From Micromonospora vinacea (lineage in GTDB: Bacteria; Actinomycetota; Actinomycetes; Mycobacteriales; Micromonosporaceae), in contig NZ_JADOTY010000001.1 in the NCBI RefSeq assembly GCF_015751785.1, positions 4,154,001 through 4,218,000 of the forward strand: a stretch of 64,000 bases of DNA, read 5' to 3'. How positions within the stretch are numbered: the stretch's first letter is position 1; every line of letters starts with the position of its first letter. Positions 1 to 9,697 of the stretch are shown piece after piece. A program made the translations under genes and the position numbers. The notes under the pieces were generated by a model. The model was not told the DNA's origin, searched no databases, and worked only from the letters and a program-made list of their open reading frames with translations.

Positions 1-56
1 CCGTCTCCGACAACGGCATCGTGGTGATCGGCAAGGGCCAGAAGGTCGTGCCGTGA
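1..56 (+). CDS. glgC: C-terminal end of probable glucose-1-phosphate adenylyltransferase (partial)
   Basis: Only the last 17 codons are present, ending in TGA at 54-56. The tail, reading VSDNGIVVIGKGQKVVP, resembles the C-terminal beta-helix end of GlgC, which commonly finishes with a GIVV(I/V)GKG-type strand. GlgC makes ADP-glucose from glucose-1-phosphate and ATP for glycogen synthesis. The next gene, 31 bp downstream on the same strand, is phosphoglucomutase, which supplies glucose-1-phosphate, so the context agrees. With so few residues, another left-handed beta-helix protein cannot be excluded. Confidence 0.45.
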   Translation, partial: VSDNGIVVIGKGQKVVP

Positions 57-87
57 CCGACAGGTACTCCCCGAGGAGGTTCCCGCA

Positions 88-1731
<1,644 letters not shown>

Positions 1732-1748
1732 GCCCTCTCGTCCAGAAA

Positions 1749-1809
1749 GTTGATCAAGAGGTTTGCGTCATGACACGCCACGCGGCGTAACGCAACCCTC
1801 TTGATCAAC
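1749..1809. repeat. 61-bp intergenic palindrome (family A, GTTGATCAAGAGG arms), likely bidirectional terminator
   Basis: Left arm 1749-1768 (GTTGATCAAGAGGTTTGCGT) and right arm 1790-1809 are inverted copies with a single mismatch, around a 21-bp spacer. It sits exactly between the convergent pgm and NAD kinase genes. No T-run follows the stem, so termination would have to be of the U-tract-independent type common in GC-rich actinomycetes. It belongs with the other long intergenic palindromes in the window. Confidence 0.8.
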
Positions 1810-1829
1810 CGGGTGAAGGGTGGGGTGGG

Positions 1830-2750
1830 TTAGCAGGGTGGGGGGATTTCTTGTTGGGTGCGTCGGCGTAGTTCCTCGGGGAGCAGTTCGCGGAGCTGCT
1901 CGGGGAGGAACGGCAGGTCGAGCAGGGTCATCTTCAACTGGTTGCGCTCCTGGTAGCGCAGCGGGTCAAAACGGACCACCAGGCCGGCGTTGCGGCGGTA
2001 CGTGATGTCCACGGCCCCCTCCGTCGCCGCGTCGCGGAACACCAGCCCGTCCATCTCCACCACGACCGGCGACGAGTCGGGTCGGAGCTCCAGCCGGATC
2101 TTCTCGTCCGGCGAGAGCACCACGGACCGGGAGATGCCGGCCATCGGCGCCGACGGCGTGATCACCACCGAGTCGGCGGCGGGGGAGATCAGTGGACCAC
2201 CGGCGGCGTAGCTGTACGCCGTCGAGCCGATCGGGGTGCTGACCACCACGGCGTCACTGCGGTAGTAGCCGTACTGCTGGCCGTCGATGGCGAGGGTGAC
2301 GCTGACGAAGCCGGAGCCGGGCTGGCGCACCAGCGCGATGTCGTTGAACGCCACCACGTCGTCGCCACACACGTCGCAGGCGAGGCAGGCGTGCGACTCG
2401 ATGGTGAACTCCTTCGACAGCAACCGGCTCAGCGCGTCGGGCAGCTCCGGCGGCTCGATCTCGACGAGAAACCCCAGATGACCCAGGTGTACGCCGAGCA
2501 CCGGCTTCGGGTCGAGGACGGCGGAGCGCAGCGCACCCAACATGGTGCCGTCGCCGCCGACGCTGATCAGGGCGTCGGCGCGGGCCGCCACCTCGTCCGC
2601 CGGCACCGGCACGATGCAGGACGAGACGCGATGCTGGTCCTCCTCGCGCACCATCAGCGTCTTGTGGTGACGCTTCGCCCACCGTTCGATGATGCTGACC
2701 ACCTCGGTGACATCCCGGGTGGGGTGCAGCACAAGTCCCAGCCCCGACAC
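1830..2750 (-). CDS. NAD(+) kinase
   Basis: 306 aa, normal length. It phosphorylates NAD to NADP with ATP or polyphosphate. The signature GGDGT lies at residues 65-69 with the catalytic Asp at 67. The second family motif STPIGSTAYSYAAGGP is intact, and an FND segment stands where NNE/NDE usually binds the nicotinamide ribose. Several N-terminal Cys residues (SCIVP, CLACDVCG) are present, but no zinc-site pattern is clear. The start at 2750 gives a complete N-terminal Rossmann strand (GLVLHPTRD). It reads toward pgm and is separated upstream from the peptidase fragment by a strong hairpin at 2798-2833. Actinomycetes often carry more than one NAD kinase, so a ppnK number is not given. Confidence 0.92.
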   Translation of the reverse strand: MSGLGLVLHPTRDVTEVVSIIERWAKRHHKTLMVREEDQHRVSSCIVPVPADEVAARADALISVGGDGTMLGALRSAVLDPKPVLGVHLGHLGFLVEIEPPELPDALSRLLSKEFTIESHACLACDVCGDDVVAFNDIALVRQPGSGFVSVTLAIDGQQYGYYRSDAVVVSTPIGSTAYSYAAGGPLISPAADSVVITPSAPMAGISRSVVLSPDEKIRLELRPDSSPVVVEMDGLVFRDAATEGAVDITYRRNAGLVVRFDPLRYQERNQLKMTLLDLPFLPEQLRELLPEELRRRTQQEIPPPC

Positions 2751-2797
2751 CCGTACAGCTCACCACATCGGCGGTGACCGTACCCGGCGTACACCGA

Positions 2798-2833
2798 AGG
2801 TGCGCCGACGGTCTGCGGACCGTCGGCGCACCT
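2798..2833 (-). terminator. perfect 16-bp stem, 4-nt loop hairpin
   Basis: AGGTGCGCCGACGGTC, loop TGCG, then the exact reverse complement. It lies just beyond the end of the carboxypeptidase remnant and about 50 bp upstream of the NAD kinase start on the same strand. This fits a terminator that insulates the two. No T-tract follows. Confidence 0.75.
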
Positions 2834-2839
2834 CGCCGC

Positions 2840-4152
2840 CATCAGGGGCGGGGCTGCCCGGTGAGGTGGGGTCAGCGAGCGGGCGACCAGGTCATCGCGA
2901 GCCGCCGGAGGCAGACACTCCAACCCGAAGCCCAGGTACACGGTGTCCCCGGTGACCACCACCGAGCACTCCTCGAGCGCCTGCTGGCCACGCGACCAGT
3001 CGTTGGCGTTGCCAGCGGAGCCGGGCGGTGGGCCGGCCACCGTCCAGCCACCCAGGTCGGCCGACCCGAACGAGGTCTCCGCCACTGTCGACCCGTCAAC
3101 CAGCACCCGGGCGTCGTCCAGGAAGACGCCGAGACCCTGGGTGCTCCAGTCCGAGGCGTACGTGATCGACACCTCGACCTGCTTACCGGCGTAGCCCGAC
3201 AGGTCGACCACGAACTCCTTCCCGCCTCCCGACGACCCGGTCGCCGCGTTCCAGCTGCCGGTGTTCCCGGCGGGGGAGCAGTCCGCGCCCTGGTAGTGCG
3301 CGAGGAACGGGTGCAACTGCTCCACCCAACCCTCGGCGCAGCTGTCCCCGGTGACCGTGCTGGTCTTGTCGTTGGCGTCCGGCAGGGTCGTCCAGTCGTC
3401 GCTACGCACCTCGTGCGCCTCGACGAACATGAAGTCCCAGTCCTGCTCGATCTCGTAGGAGGTGAAGAAGCGCAACTCTGAGCTGCTCGCCCCGGTGAGG
3501 TCCACCGTGCGCGTGAGCCGCTTGTACGACTCGTCGGTCTGCCCGCTGTACAGGTACCACTCACCCGTCCGCGGATCGAACGGCGCGCGCCGCCCGGTCG
3601 GGCCCAGCCCACCAGCGCGGACCTGGCGAACTGCGGGAACTCGTCCGGCGGCAGGAAACTCGACGTGGTCAGGAGCGACCCGGTGTGCGCCTGGTTCTCC
3701 GCCGAGCCGGAAGCGTTCAACTGCCCGTCGAAGCCGGTGAACGGCGCGTCGGTCCCGGCGACCGGGAACGGCTTTCCCTCCGGGCCGGCTCCGCCGTCGC
3801 TGACGTAGGTGTGCGCGCCCAGCCAGTACTGCTGGAAGTCGTTCAACAGCGGCAGACAGCTGGCGGCCACGGCGTCGGTGCACTCCGGTGGCGCGTCCGG
3901 GTGATAGACGTACGACCCGTTGGCGCCCTGCGCGAACAACGCGTACTGGCCGCTGACCAGCAGTTTGCCGCCCTCGTTCAGGTAGTCCCGAACGGCCAGT
4001 TCGGTCTCCAGTGCCGCCCCGGCCGTCGTGCCGGCCACCTGACCGGGGGAGCGCAGGATCACGTCGTCGCCGGTCTCCCAGACCACCGCCTCGTAATGCG
4101 AAAGCACGCTGAGCGGGTGCGGCCACGTCGGCGATCGCCAGTCGTCTCGGTC
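2840..4152 (-). pseudogene. C-terminal fragment of an M14-family zinc carboxypeptidase, frameshifted
   Basis: The conceptual product matches the C-terminal half of large secreted actinobacterial M14 carboxypeptidases. It has the segment AVVWETGDD...YLNEGGKLLVSG, a Cys-Leu-Pro-rich stretch, then the immune-inhibitor-A-like lectin region (SYKRLTRTVDL, DWDFMFVEAHEV, DDWTTLPDAN, GLGVFLDDARV, LGFGLE). The catalytic N-terminal domain, including HxxE and its zinc ligands, is missing: an in-frame TGA stands at 4153-4155, upstream of the homologous part. A change of frame occurs at about 3581-3592, in a CGCGCG run that looks expanded by two bases. The first part is read in one frame (4107 down to about 3592) and the rest in another. 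The 3' end is also uncertain, because a one-base change near 2865 would restore a stop before the hairpin at 2798-2833. A sequencing error could explain one frameshift but not the lost 5' half. Confidence 0.85.
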
Positions 4153-4432
4153 TCATCGCGCCTCTTGGGTGAAGGACCTGTAGGCGCGAGCCTTCGGCGT
4201 GGCGTGATCGATGTCAAACGGTCGATGGGTTGCAAGGCGTCTGAACGTATTGGTGTGACTGCGGCGAGCGACCGCGGGTGGAGGCGTGAATCGGCGAGCG
4301 CTTATCCCCGTTTGCGTAACTTGACCGAATCCGTGTCGTTGAGTGGGCAGATGGCGACGGGGCCGCCGACGCGTGTGCGCGCACAGGCCCGAGGGCCTGA
4401 GGCTCACGACATGGCTAGCCCAAGGAGAACCG
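4153..4432. other. intergenic region between peptidase remnant and polysaccharide locus
   Basis: 280 bp without a convincing gene. It should hold the promoter of the 4433-8053 block. A short hairpin (AGGCCC/GGGCCT) lies near 4385, and a good AAGGAGAA ribosome binding site at 4421-4428 decides the TTG start at 4433. A TTGACC at 4321 could be a -35 element, but no matching -10 was found. Confidence 0.5.
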
Positions 4433-5377
4433 TTGAAGGTTGTGGTAACCGGGGGAGCGGGCTTCATCGGCTCCAACCTGGTACGTGCGCTCGTCGACAC
4501 TCCGCAGGTCGACGAGGTCGTGGCCGTGGATGATCTCTCCACGGGCTCGCTCGACAATCTGCTTGACGTTCCCGTGCGGCTGGTGGCCGGCACGATCCTG
4601 GATCCGGAGGTGCTCGACGACGCCCTCTCCGGTGCCGCGAGCGTGGTCCACCTCGGCGCTCTCGGTTCCGTGCCGCGCTCGATCGACGATCCACTGCGCA
4701 GCCACCACGCCAACGCCACCGGGACTCTCACCGTGCTGGAGGCGGTTCGGCGGCACCAGGTGCCCCAGGTTCTACTCGCCTCGTCGTCGTCGGTCTACGG
4801 CGCGAACCCGGTCCTGCCCAGGCAGGAGGGTCTGCGGCCGATGCCGGTGAGCCCGTACGCGGTGTCGAAGTTGGCGACCGAGGCGTACGCCATCGCGTAC
4901 GCCTCCTGCTTCGGCATGAAGGTGTTGCCATTCCGATTCTTCAACGTCTACGGGCCGCGCCAGGCGGCCGATCACGCGTACGCCGCGGTGGTGCCACGCT
5001 TCGTCCGAGCAGCTCTCGACGGTAGTCCGCTGCAGGTGCACGGAGATGGCACGCAGACGCGCGACTTCACCTACGTCGGCAGCGTCACCTCGGTGATCGT
5101 CGACGCGATCCTCCGCGGTGTGTCGTCACCGGACGTGGTCAACCTCGCCTTCGGTGCGCGGATCTCGCTGCTGGAGCTCATCGGGGAGTTGGAATCGGTG
5201 CTGGGGCGTCGGCTGGAGGTCGTGTGCGGCCCGTCCCGGGCCGGTGACGTGCACGACTCGCAGGCCGACTCTTCCCGCCTGCAGGAACTGTTTCCTGAGT
5301 TTCGTCGCTTCCCGCTGCGTGTCGGCTTGGAGGCCACCGTCAGTTGGATGTCCGGCCGCGTGCCTGCGGGCCGCTGA
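4433..5377 (+). CDS. NAD-dependent epimerase/dehydratase (UDP-glucose 4-epimerase-like, extended SDR)
   Basis: 314 aa from a TTG start at 4433, chosen because AAGGAGAA lies 4 bases upstream and the protein then begins directly with the first beta strand, KVVVTGGAGFIG. Extended SDR hallmarks are present: TGGAGFIG at residues 6-13, the Ser-Ser-Ser-Val-Tyr segment near 118-122, and catalytic Tyr142/Lys146 in SPYAVSK. The FNVYGPRQ and RDFTYV segments place it among nucleotide-sugar 4-epimerases and dehydratases. The probable reaction is 4-epimerisation of a UDP-sugar for the polysaccharide made by this locus. It is first in a + strand block with the flippase and a glycosyltransferase. The exact sugar cannot be read from sequence. 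Confidence 0.85.
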   Translation: MKVVVTGGAGFIGSNLVRALVDTPQVDEVVAVDDLSTGSLDNLLDVPVRLVAGTILDPEVLDDALSGAASVVHLGALGSVPRSIDDPLRSHHANATGTLTVLEAVRRHQVPQVLLASSSSVYGANPVLPRQEGLRPMPVSPYAVSKLATEAYAIAYASCFGMKVLPFRFFNVYGPRQAADHAYAAVVPRFVRAALDGSPLQVHGDGTQTRDFTYVGSVTSVIVDAILRGVSSPDVVNLAFGARISLLELIGELESVLGRRLEVVCGPSRAGDVHDSQADSSRLQELFPEFRRFPLRVGLEATVSWMSGRVPAGR

Positions 5378-5395
5378 CCTCGGCTCGGGCCCCGC

Positions 5396-6865
5396 ATGCA
5401 CCGTGCCGCGCAGGACGCTGGCCAGGGGCCCGATGTCGACGATCGGATCGTCCAGGCCGTCGCGCCGCAGGACTCGGACCGGATCCGCAGCCGCCGACTC
5501 ATCTCCGGAATAGGTACCGCCGTTTTGAGCCGGGGCACCAATGTTCTCGTGCCGCTCCTGCTCATTCCGGCCACGCTGTCGTACCTGGGCACCGACCGCT
5601 ATGGCCTGTGGATGGCGGTGACCGCGCTCACCGGCATGGTCGCCTTCGCCGACCTCGGCCTGGGCAACGGTCTGATGACGAAGCTGGCACCGTGCCTCGC
5701 GGCCGGTGACATCGAGCGGGCCCGCCGCTACGTGTCCAGCGCGTACCTGGTGTTGGGGGGCACCGCGGGGGCGATCACCGCCCTGCTCTGGCTGTTGGGT
5801 GGTCGCGTTCCGTGGGATGCCGTGTTCAACGTGACCGGTGCGGTGAGCCCGGCGGAGGCGCGCTCGATCTCCCTGATCTGCCTGACCGCATTCGTGGTGA
5901 ACGTTCCACTGTCGTTGGTGAATCGAGTGCAGTACGCCCGCCAGCAGGTGGGCCTGAGCAACATCTGGCAGGGCGTCGGCGCCGGGCTTGCGCTGCCGTT
6001 CGCGCTCGCGGCGATCGCGGCCGGGATGTCGGCGACGGTGGTGGTCGCCGCCACTGTCGTCGGCCCGGTGCTGGTGAACGTCGTGAACACGGTGTGGACC
6101 TTCGGTTGGCGGGTGCCTGAACTCGCTCCGTGGGCCGGCAGGGCCACCGGGAGGCTCACCCGGGAACTCCTTGGCCTGGGCGGGTTGTTCTTCGTGCTGA
6201 CGATCGTGATGTCAATGGCGACGAATGCGGACACGTTGATCATCGCGCACCGCCTCGGTCTCGAGAGCGTGACCGAGTACGCGGTTCCGGCCCGTTTCGT
6301 CACCCAGCTCGGCCTGCTTGTGACGCTGGTCAACGTCCCCCTGTGGGCGATGAACGGAGACTCCCTGGCTCGCGGCGAGGTGGAATGGGTCCGGCGCACC
6401 GCCCGCCGGATGACATACGTCTCCGTGTGCTGCGCACTCGTGCCGACCGCAGGTCTCGTTCTCGTGGGCGACCGACTCTTCTTCCGTTGGCTGGGCGTGC
6501 CGATCGGGCAGGACCGGTGGTTGTTGATCGGCCTGGCCGCATGGCTGGTCATGCTCGCCGCCATCTCACCCCGGTTCATGGTGCAGAACGCGGCAGGCGT
6601 GGTGCGACCACAACTGCTGGGTTGGGGGCTCTACCTGGTGCTGTCGGTCGTCGCGAAGTGGTACGGCGTCGGGTGGTACGGGATCTCAGTCGTCCCGTAC
6701 ATCGGCGTCGGCTGCTACCTGCTGACCGTGCTGCCGGCCGCACTCTACGGCTACCGCAGGGCGCTTCTGCTGCACAGCCCAGCGGGAGCTCACCGGTCGA
6801 ACGATCGACACGACGAGAAAGGCCGACTCGATGATCATGAAGCGCCGCTCCAGGTCCACGGGTGA
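5396..6865 (+). CDS. Wzx-type oligosaccharide flippase (polysaccharide biosynthesis membrane protein)
   Basis: 489 aa, strongly hydrophobic with about 12 predicted membrane segments. The N-terminal region (RRLISGIGTAVLSRGTNVLVPLLLIPATLSYLG...YGLWMAV) is typical of MATE/MVF-superfamily polysaccharide transporters: a short basic tail, the first helix, then a YLG.D.YGLW motif. It would flip lipid-linked repeat units from the inner to the outer face of the membrane. It starts 18 bp after the epimerase, and its stop lies 3 bp before the next glycosyltransferase, so the three genes are very likely one transcript. The ATG at 5396 has a weak ribosome binding site, so a slightly different start is possible. 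Confidence 0.85.
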   Translation: MHRAAQDAGQGPDVDDRIVQAVAPQDSDRIRSRRLISGIGTAVLSRGTNVLVPLLLIPATLSYLGTDRYGLWMAVTALTGMVAFADLGLGNGLMTKLAPCLAAGDIERARRYVSSAYLVLGGTAGAITALLWLLGGRVPWDAVFNVTGAVSPAEARSISLICLTAFVVNVPLSLVNRVQYARQQVGLSNIWQGVGAGLALPFALAAIAAGMSATVVVAATVVGPVLVNVVNTVWTFGWRVPELAPWAGRATGRLTRELLGLGGLFFVLTIVMSMATNADTLIIAHRLGLESVTEYAVPARFVTQLGLLVTLVNVPLWAMNGDSLARGEVEWVRRTARRMTYVSVCCALVPTAGLVLVGDRLFFRWLGVPIGQDRWLLIGLAAWLVMLAAISPRFMVQNAAGVVRPQLLGWGLYLVLSVVAKWYGVGWYGISVVPYIGVGCYLLTVLPAALYGYRRALLLHSPAGAHRSNDRHDEKGRLDDHEAPLQVHG

Positions 6866-6868
6866 CCG

Positions 6869-8053
6869 ATGATCCGGCGGAAGGGCTGGATCGCCTACAC
6901 GGGCCCGTTCTCCTTTCCCTGGGGGCAGGCGGGATCGCGACGGGTCAACGGCATGGCCTGCACGCTGGCCGCGGGCGGTCACGACGTCGTGGTCGTCAGC
7001 GGCGCCGGCGGACCCGCTCAGCCAGCCCGGCTCGACGGGGTGGATGGGCCGGGCTCGGTCTCGTACGTCGGACTGGACGAAGAACCCGCGTCGGCCGGCC
7101 GTACCTTCAGCGACGCGGCTCAGGCGTTCCTGCGCCGCGGCCGCCGCATCACCCAGTGGCTGGACGCGCAGCCGACGAAACCGTCTCACGTCTTCGTCTA
7201 CGGGGGTGGTGCGCAGTACATGCTGCACCTGCGGCGATGGTGCCAACGGCACAAGGTTCCGCTGATTCCGGACATCGTGGAGTGGTACAGCCTGAGTCAA
7301 CTGCGGGCCTCATACATCGGACCAACGCACCTGAGCTCGAAGGTCGCCCTGCGCTACCACTACCCCCGCTGCGACGGGGTGATAGCGATCAGCTCCTTCC
7401 TCGAAGAGCACTACCGATGCCGTGGGGTGCCGGTGCTGAGGGTCCCACCGACGCTCGACGTCGAGGGCCTGACCATCGGCGAGCGGCAGGTCGACGACTC
7501 GCTCGACCTGAGCCTGGTCTACGCCGGGACGCCGGGGCGTAAGGATCTGTTGGCGGCCATCGTCCAGGCCGTCGACCGGGTGGACAGCAAGGGGGTACGG
7601 ATCCGCCTCCGCGTGCTCGGGCCGAGCGTGGCGCAGGTCCGGGAACTGCTCGGCGGACCGGTGCCCACCAGCACCGAAGTCCTCGGCCGCCTCGCACAGC
7701 AGGAGGTGCCCGCAGAGATCAGGCGGGCCGACTTCAGCGTGCTGATGCGTCGTCCGGCCAGATTCTCCGAGGCCGGATTCCCCACCAAGTTCTGTGAGAG
7801 CTTGGCCAACGGCACCCCGGTCATCGCCAACCTGACCAGCGATCTCGGCAGCTATCTGCGTACTGGCCAGGAAGGTATCGTCTGCGCGGACTACTCGGTC
7901 GAAAACCTGACCGAGGTCCTGTTGGCAGCGGCACGGATCGCTCCCGGCGAGCGTGGCCGGATGCGGCGGGCGGCGCGGGAGCGTGCATTGCGCTCCTTCG
8001 ACTACCGGGCCTACGCCGAGCCGATGAACGCCTTCCTGCAAGCGGTGCGCTGA
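6869..8053 (+). CDS. glycosyltransferase (GT4-like)
   Basis: 394 aa. It has the two-domain GT-B layout: an N-terminal Gly-rich acceptor side (GPFSFPWGQAGSRRVNGMACTLAAGGHDVVVVSG) and a C-terminal nucleotide-sugar side with SLVYAGTPGRKDLL, a glycine-bounded strand, and FPTKFCESLANGTPVIANLTSDL. The last is a variant of the GT4 EX7E region. It would add one sugar to the lipid-linked repeat unit on the cytoplasmic face. Its start is 3 bp after the flippase stop, with a GGTGACCG site upstream. It converges with the O-antigen-ligase-like gene, only 21 bp apart. Donor and acceptor are unknown. Confidence 0.82.
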   Translation: MIRRKGWIAYTGPFSFPWGQAGSRRVNGMACTLAAGGHDVVVVSGAGGPAQPARLDGVDGPGSVSYVGLDEEPASAGRTFSDAAQAFLRRGRRITQWLDAQPTKPSHVFVYGGGAQYMLHLRRWCQRHKVPLIPDIVEWYSLSQLRASYIGPTHLSSKVALRYHYPRCDGVIAISSFLEEHYRCRGVPVLRVPPTLDVEGLTIGERQVDDSLDLSLVYAGTPGRKDLLAAIVQAVDRVDSKGVRIRLRVLGPSVAQVRELLGGPVPTSTEVLGRLAQQEVPAEIRRADFSVLMRRPARFSEAGFPTKFCESLANGTPVIANLTSDLGSYLRTGQEGIVCADYSVENLTEVLLAAARIAPGERGRMRRAARERALRSFDYRAYAEPMNAFLQAVR

Positions 8054-8074
8054 ACCGGCCGAGCGAATCCCGCG

Positions 8075-9418
8075 TCAGCGTCCGGCACCGGACCGCACTG
8101 GGACGCTCGGTCGACTCTCGCCGGCGAACTTGCGCTCGGCCGCCGTTGCCGCGAACCTCGGGCCAGCCACCGTCCGAGAACCGCCGACCGCTGCCCGCCA
8201 GGTCTGGGTGCGGGGTCTGCGATGCTGGCCCGCCGCTGGCGGATTGGTCCACGCGGTCGCAGAGACGAGGGCAAGGAGCAGCCAGGCGGCCTGCGACGTC
8301 TGCCATTCACCGCTGAGCCAGATCGGCAGAAGCGCGGCCACGGTGAGCCCCGCCAGTCGTCGCTGCGTCGCACCGGTTCGCGCCGCGGCGACCATCGCGG
8401 TGGCGATTGTTCCCACGTACAGCAGCAGGCCAACCAGGCCAAGGTCATTGCCGAGGTTCAACACGAGGTTGTGTGCGCCGATGTTGTACGGGCTGTTCTC
8501 CCGGAAGATGCCTGCACCGATACCGGTGAGGAGCGACTCCTGCCAGCTGTGCAGTGCCTCGGGCCAGACGAGCAGTCGCCCGGACATGTCGCCGGTGGGT
8601 CGTCCGAAGAGACCGTCCAGCCATGCCGTCCCACTTTGCGGCGTCGTGCCCGCCGCTACGACGACGATCGCGGCCATCGCGCACACCCCGACGCCGATCC
8701 ACGAGGCCCGGGGGGCCATCCGGCTGATCGCAAGGTAGACGATTGCCAACGTCAGGGCGATCGCTGCCCCCCGCGACCCACCCAGGAGGATACCGAAACC
8801 GAACATGGCCATGGCGGTCAGCGAGGCGACCTTGACCACCAACGACCGGCCGTGGCAGATGATCAGCAGGATCGCGGCCAGTGCCCCTGTGACGAGGGTG
8901 TAGGCCGTGAAGTTGACCGTGATGCCCTCGATACCGGCGCGGAGCGTGAGATCGAGGAGCGCCGCACCTTGGCGTCCCGAGGCGTTTTCGTTGATCAGAC
9001 GGACACCGGTTGCGAGGCAACCAGCGAGGAAGGCCAGGCCTATGAAACGCTGATGAGGCCGAGCGGCGATGACGTGTCGGGCAGCGACGAACAGACAGCA
9101 CGCTGCGGCGTACATGTAGGCCGCCTTTCTCGTCACCTCCTCGTTGCTCGTCCACAAGAGAGTGGCGAAGGCCCAGGCGGAGGTGGTGATCGCCAGGAGA
9201 TCCGGAAGCCGCAGGCGGGGCATTCGACCGCTGATCAGCACCGCGACCGCGGCGGCGGGCCCCACGTACCAGAGCGACCAGAACGGGTCCCAGGCGGCCA
9301 TGAAGACGGTGAAGCCGAGCAGCAGCAGTCCAGGCCACTCAGTCGCCAGTACGGGCCGGCCCTCGATCTCCCGAACGCTGACACGACGCGTCGACTCCTC
9401 GGGCCTCAGGTGACTCAT
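8075..9418 (-). CDS. O-antigen ligase/Wzy-like polysaccharide polymerase
   Basis: 447 aa from the ATG at 9418, preceded by GGCGGAGAG at good spacing; an upstream start at 9505 would add 29 polar residues without support. About 11-12 hydrophobic helices are visible. A large extracytoplasmic loop carries a WPEALHSWQESLLTGIG segment followed by PYNIGAHNLVLNLGNDLGLVG. This N(A)HN...G..G pattern is the Wzy_C/O-antigen ligase signature (PF04932 type). A Gram-positive cell has no lipopolysaccharide to ligate, so the likely role is polymerising flipped repeat units outside the membrane. It is last in the leftward block after two glycosyltransferases and an acyltransferase, following a 279-bp gap. Confidence 0.85.
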   Translation of the reverse strand: MSHLRPEESTRRVSVREIEGRPVLATEWPGLLLLGFTVFMAAWDPFWSLWYVGPAAAVAVLISGRMPRLRLPDLLAITTSAWAFATLLWTSNEEVTRKAAYMYAAACCLFVAARHVIAARPHQRFIGLAFLAGCLATGVRLINENASGRQGAALLDLTLRAGIEGITVNFTAYTLVTGALAAILLIICHGRSLVVKVASLTAMAMFGFGILLGGSRGAAIALTLAIVYLAISRMAPRASWIGVGVCAMAAIVVVAAGTTPQSGTAWLDGLFGRPTGDMSGRLLVWPEALHSWQESLLTGIGAGIFRENSPYNIGAHNLVLNLGNDLGLVGLLLYVGTIATAMVAAARTGATQRRLAGLTVAALLPIWLSGEWQTSQAAWLLLALVSATAWTNPPAAGQHRRPRTQTWRAAVGGSRTVAGPRFAATAAERKFAGESRPSVPVRSGAGR

Positions 9419-9697
9419 TGTCTCTCCGCCTGTTCGATCCGACGCCAGGCCGGCACGATCCTCGTTGTCTGTCTGCGGCTGCGCTGCCGTTGGCCGACGC
9501 CTCACGTGAAATTCCGATCTGAAGGCGTCACATTGCAGCCGCCGAACGGCATAACCCGGTTCTGTATATCAGTGTTTGTCCGGCGATCAGGCGGTTTCGG
9601 GCTCCAAGGGTAGAGCCCACACGCCCGTTGTCGTCACCATGAATGCGACGCGGTCGGCCAGTTTCCGCTCCACTGGGGACGGCTGGCGGGCCCTGTG

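Noticed and set aside
2654..2840. Continuation of the peptidase frame into the NAD kinase gene
   Set aside because: Homology ends near 2865, and the frame then crosses the terminator hairpin and the NAD kinase start; it is open by chance after frame decay.
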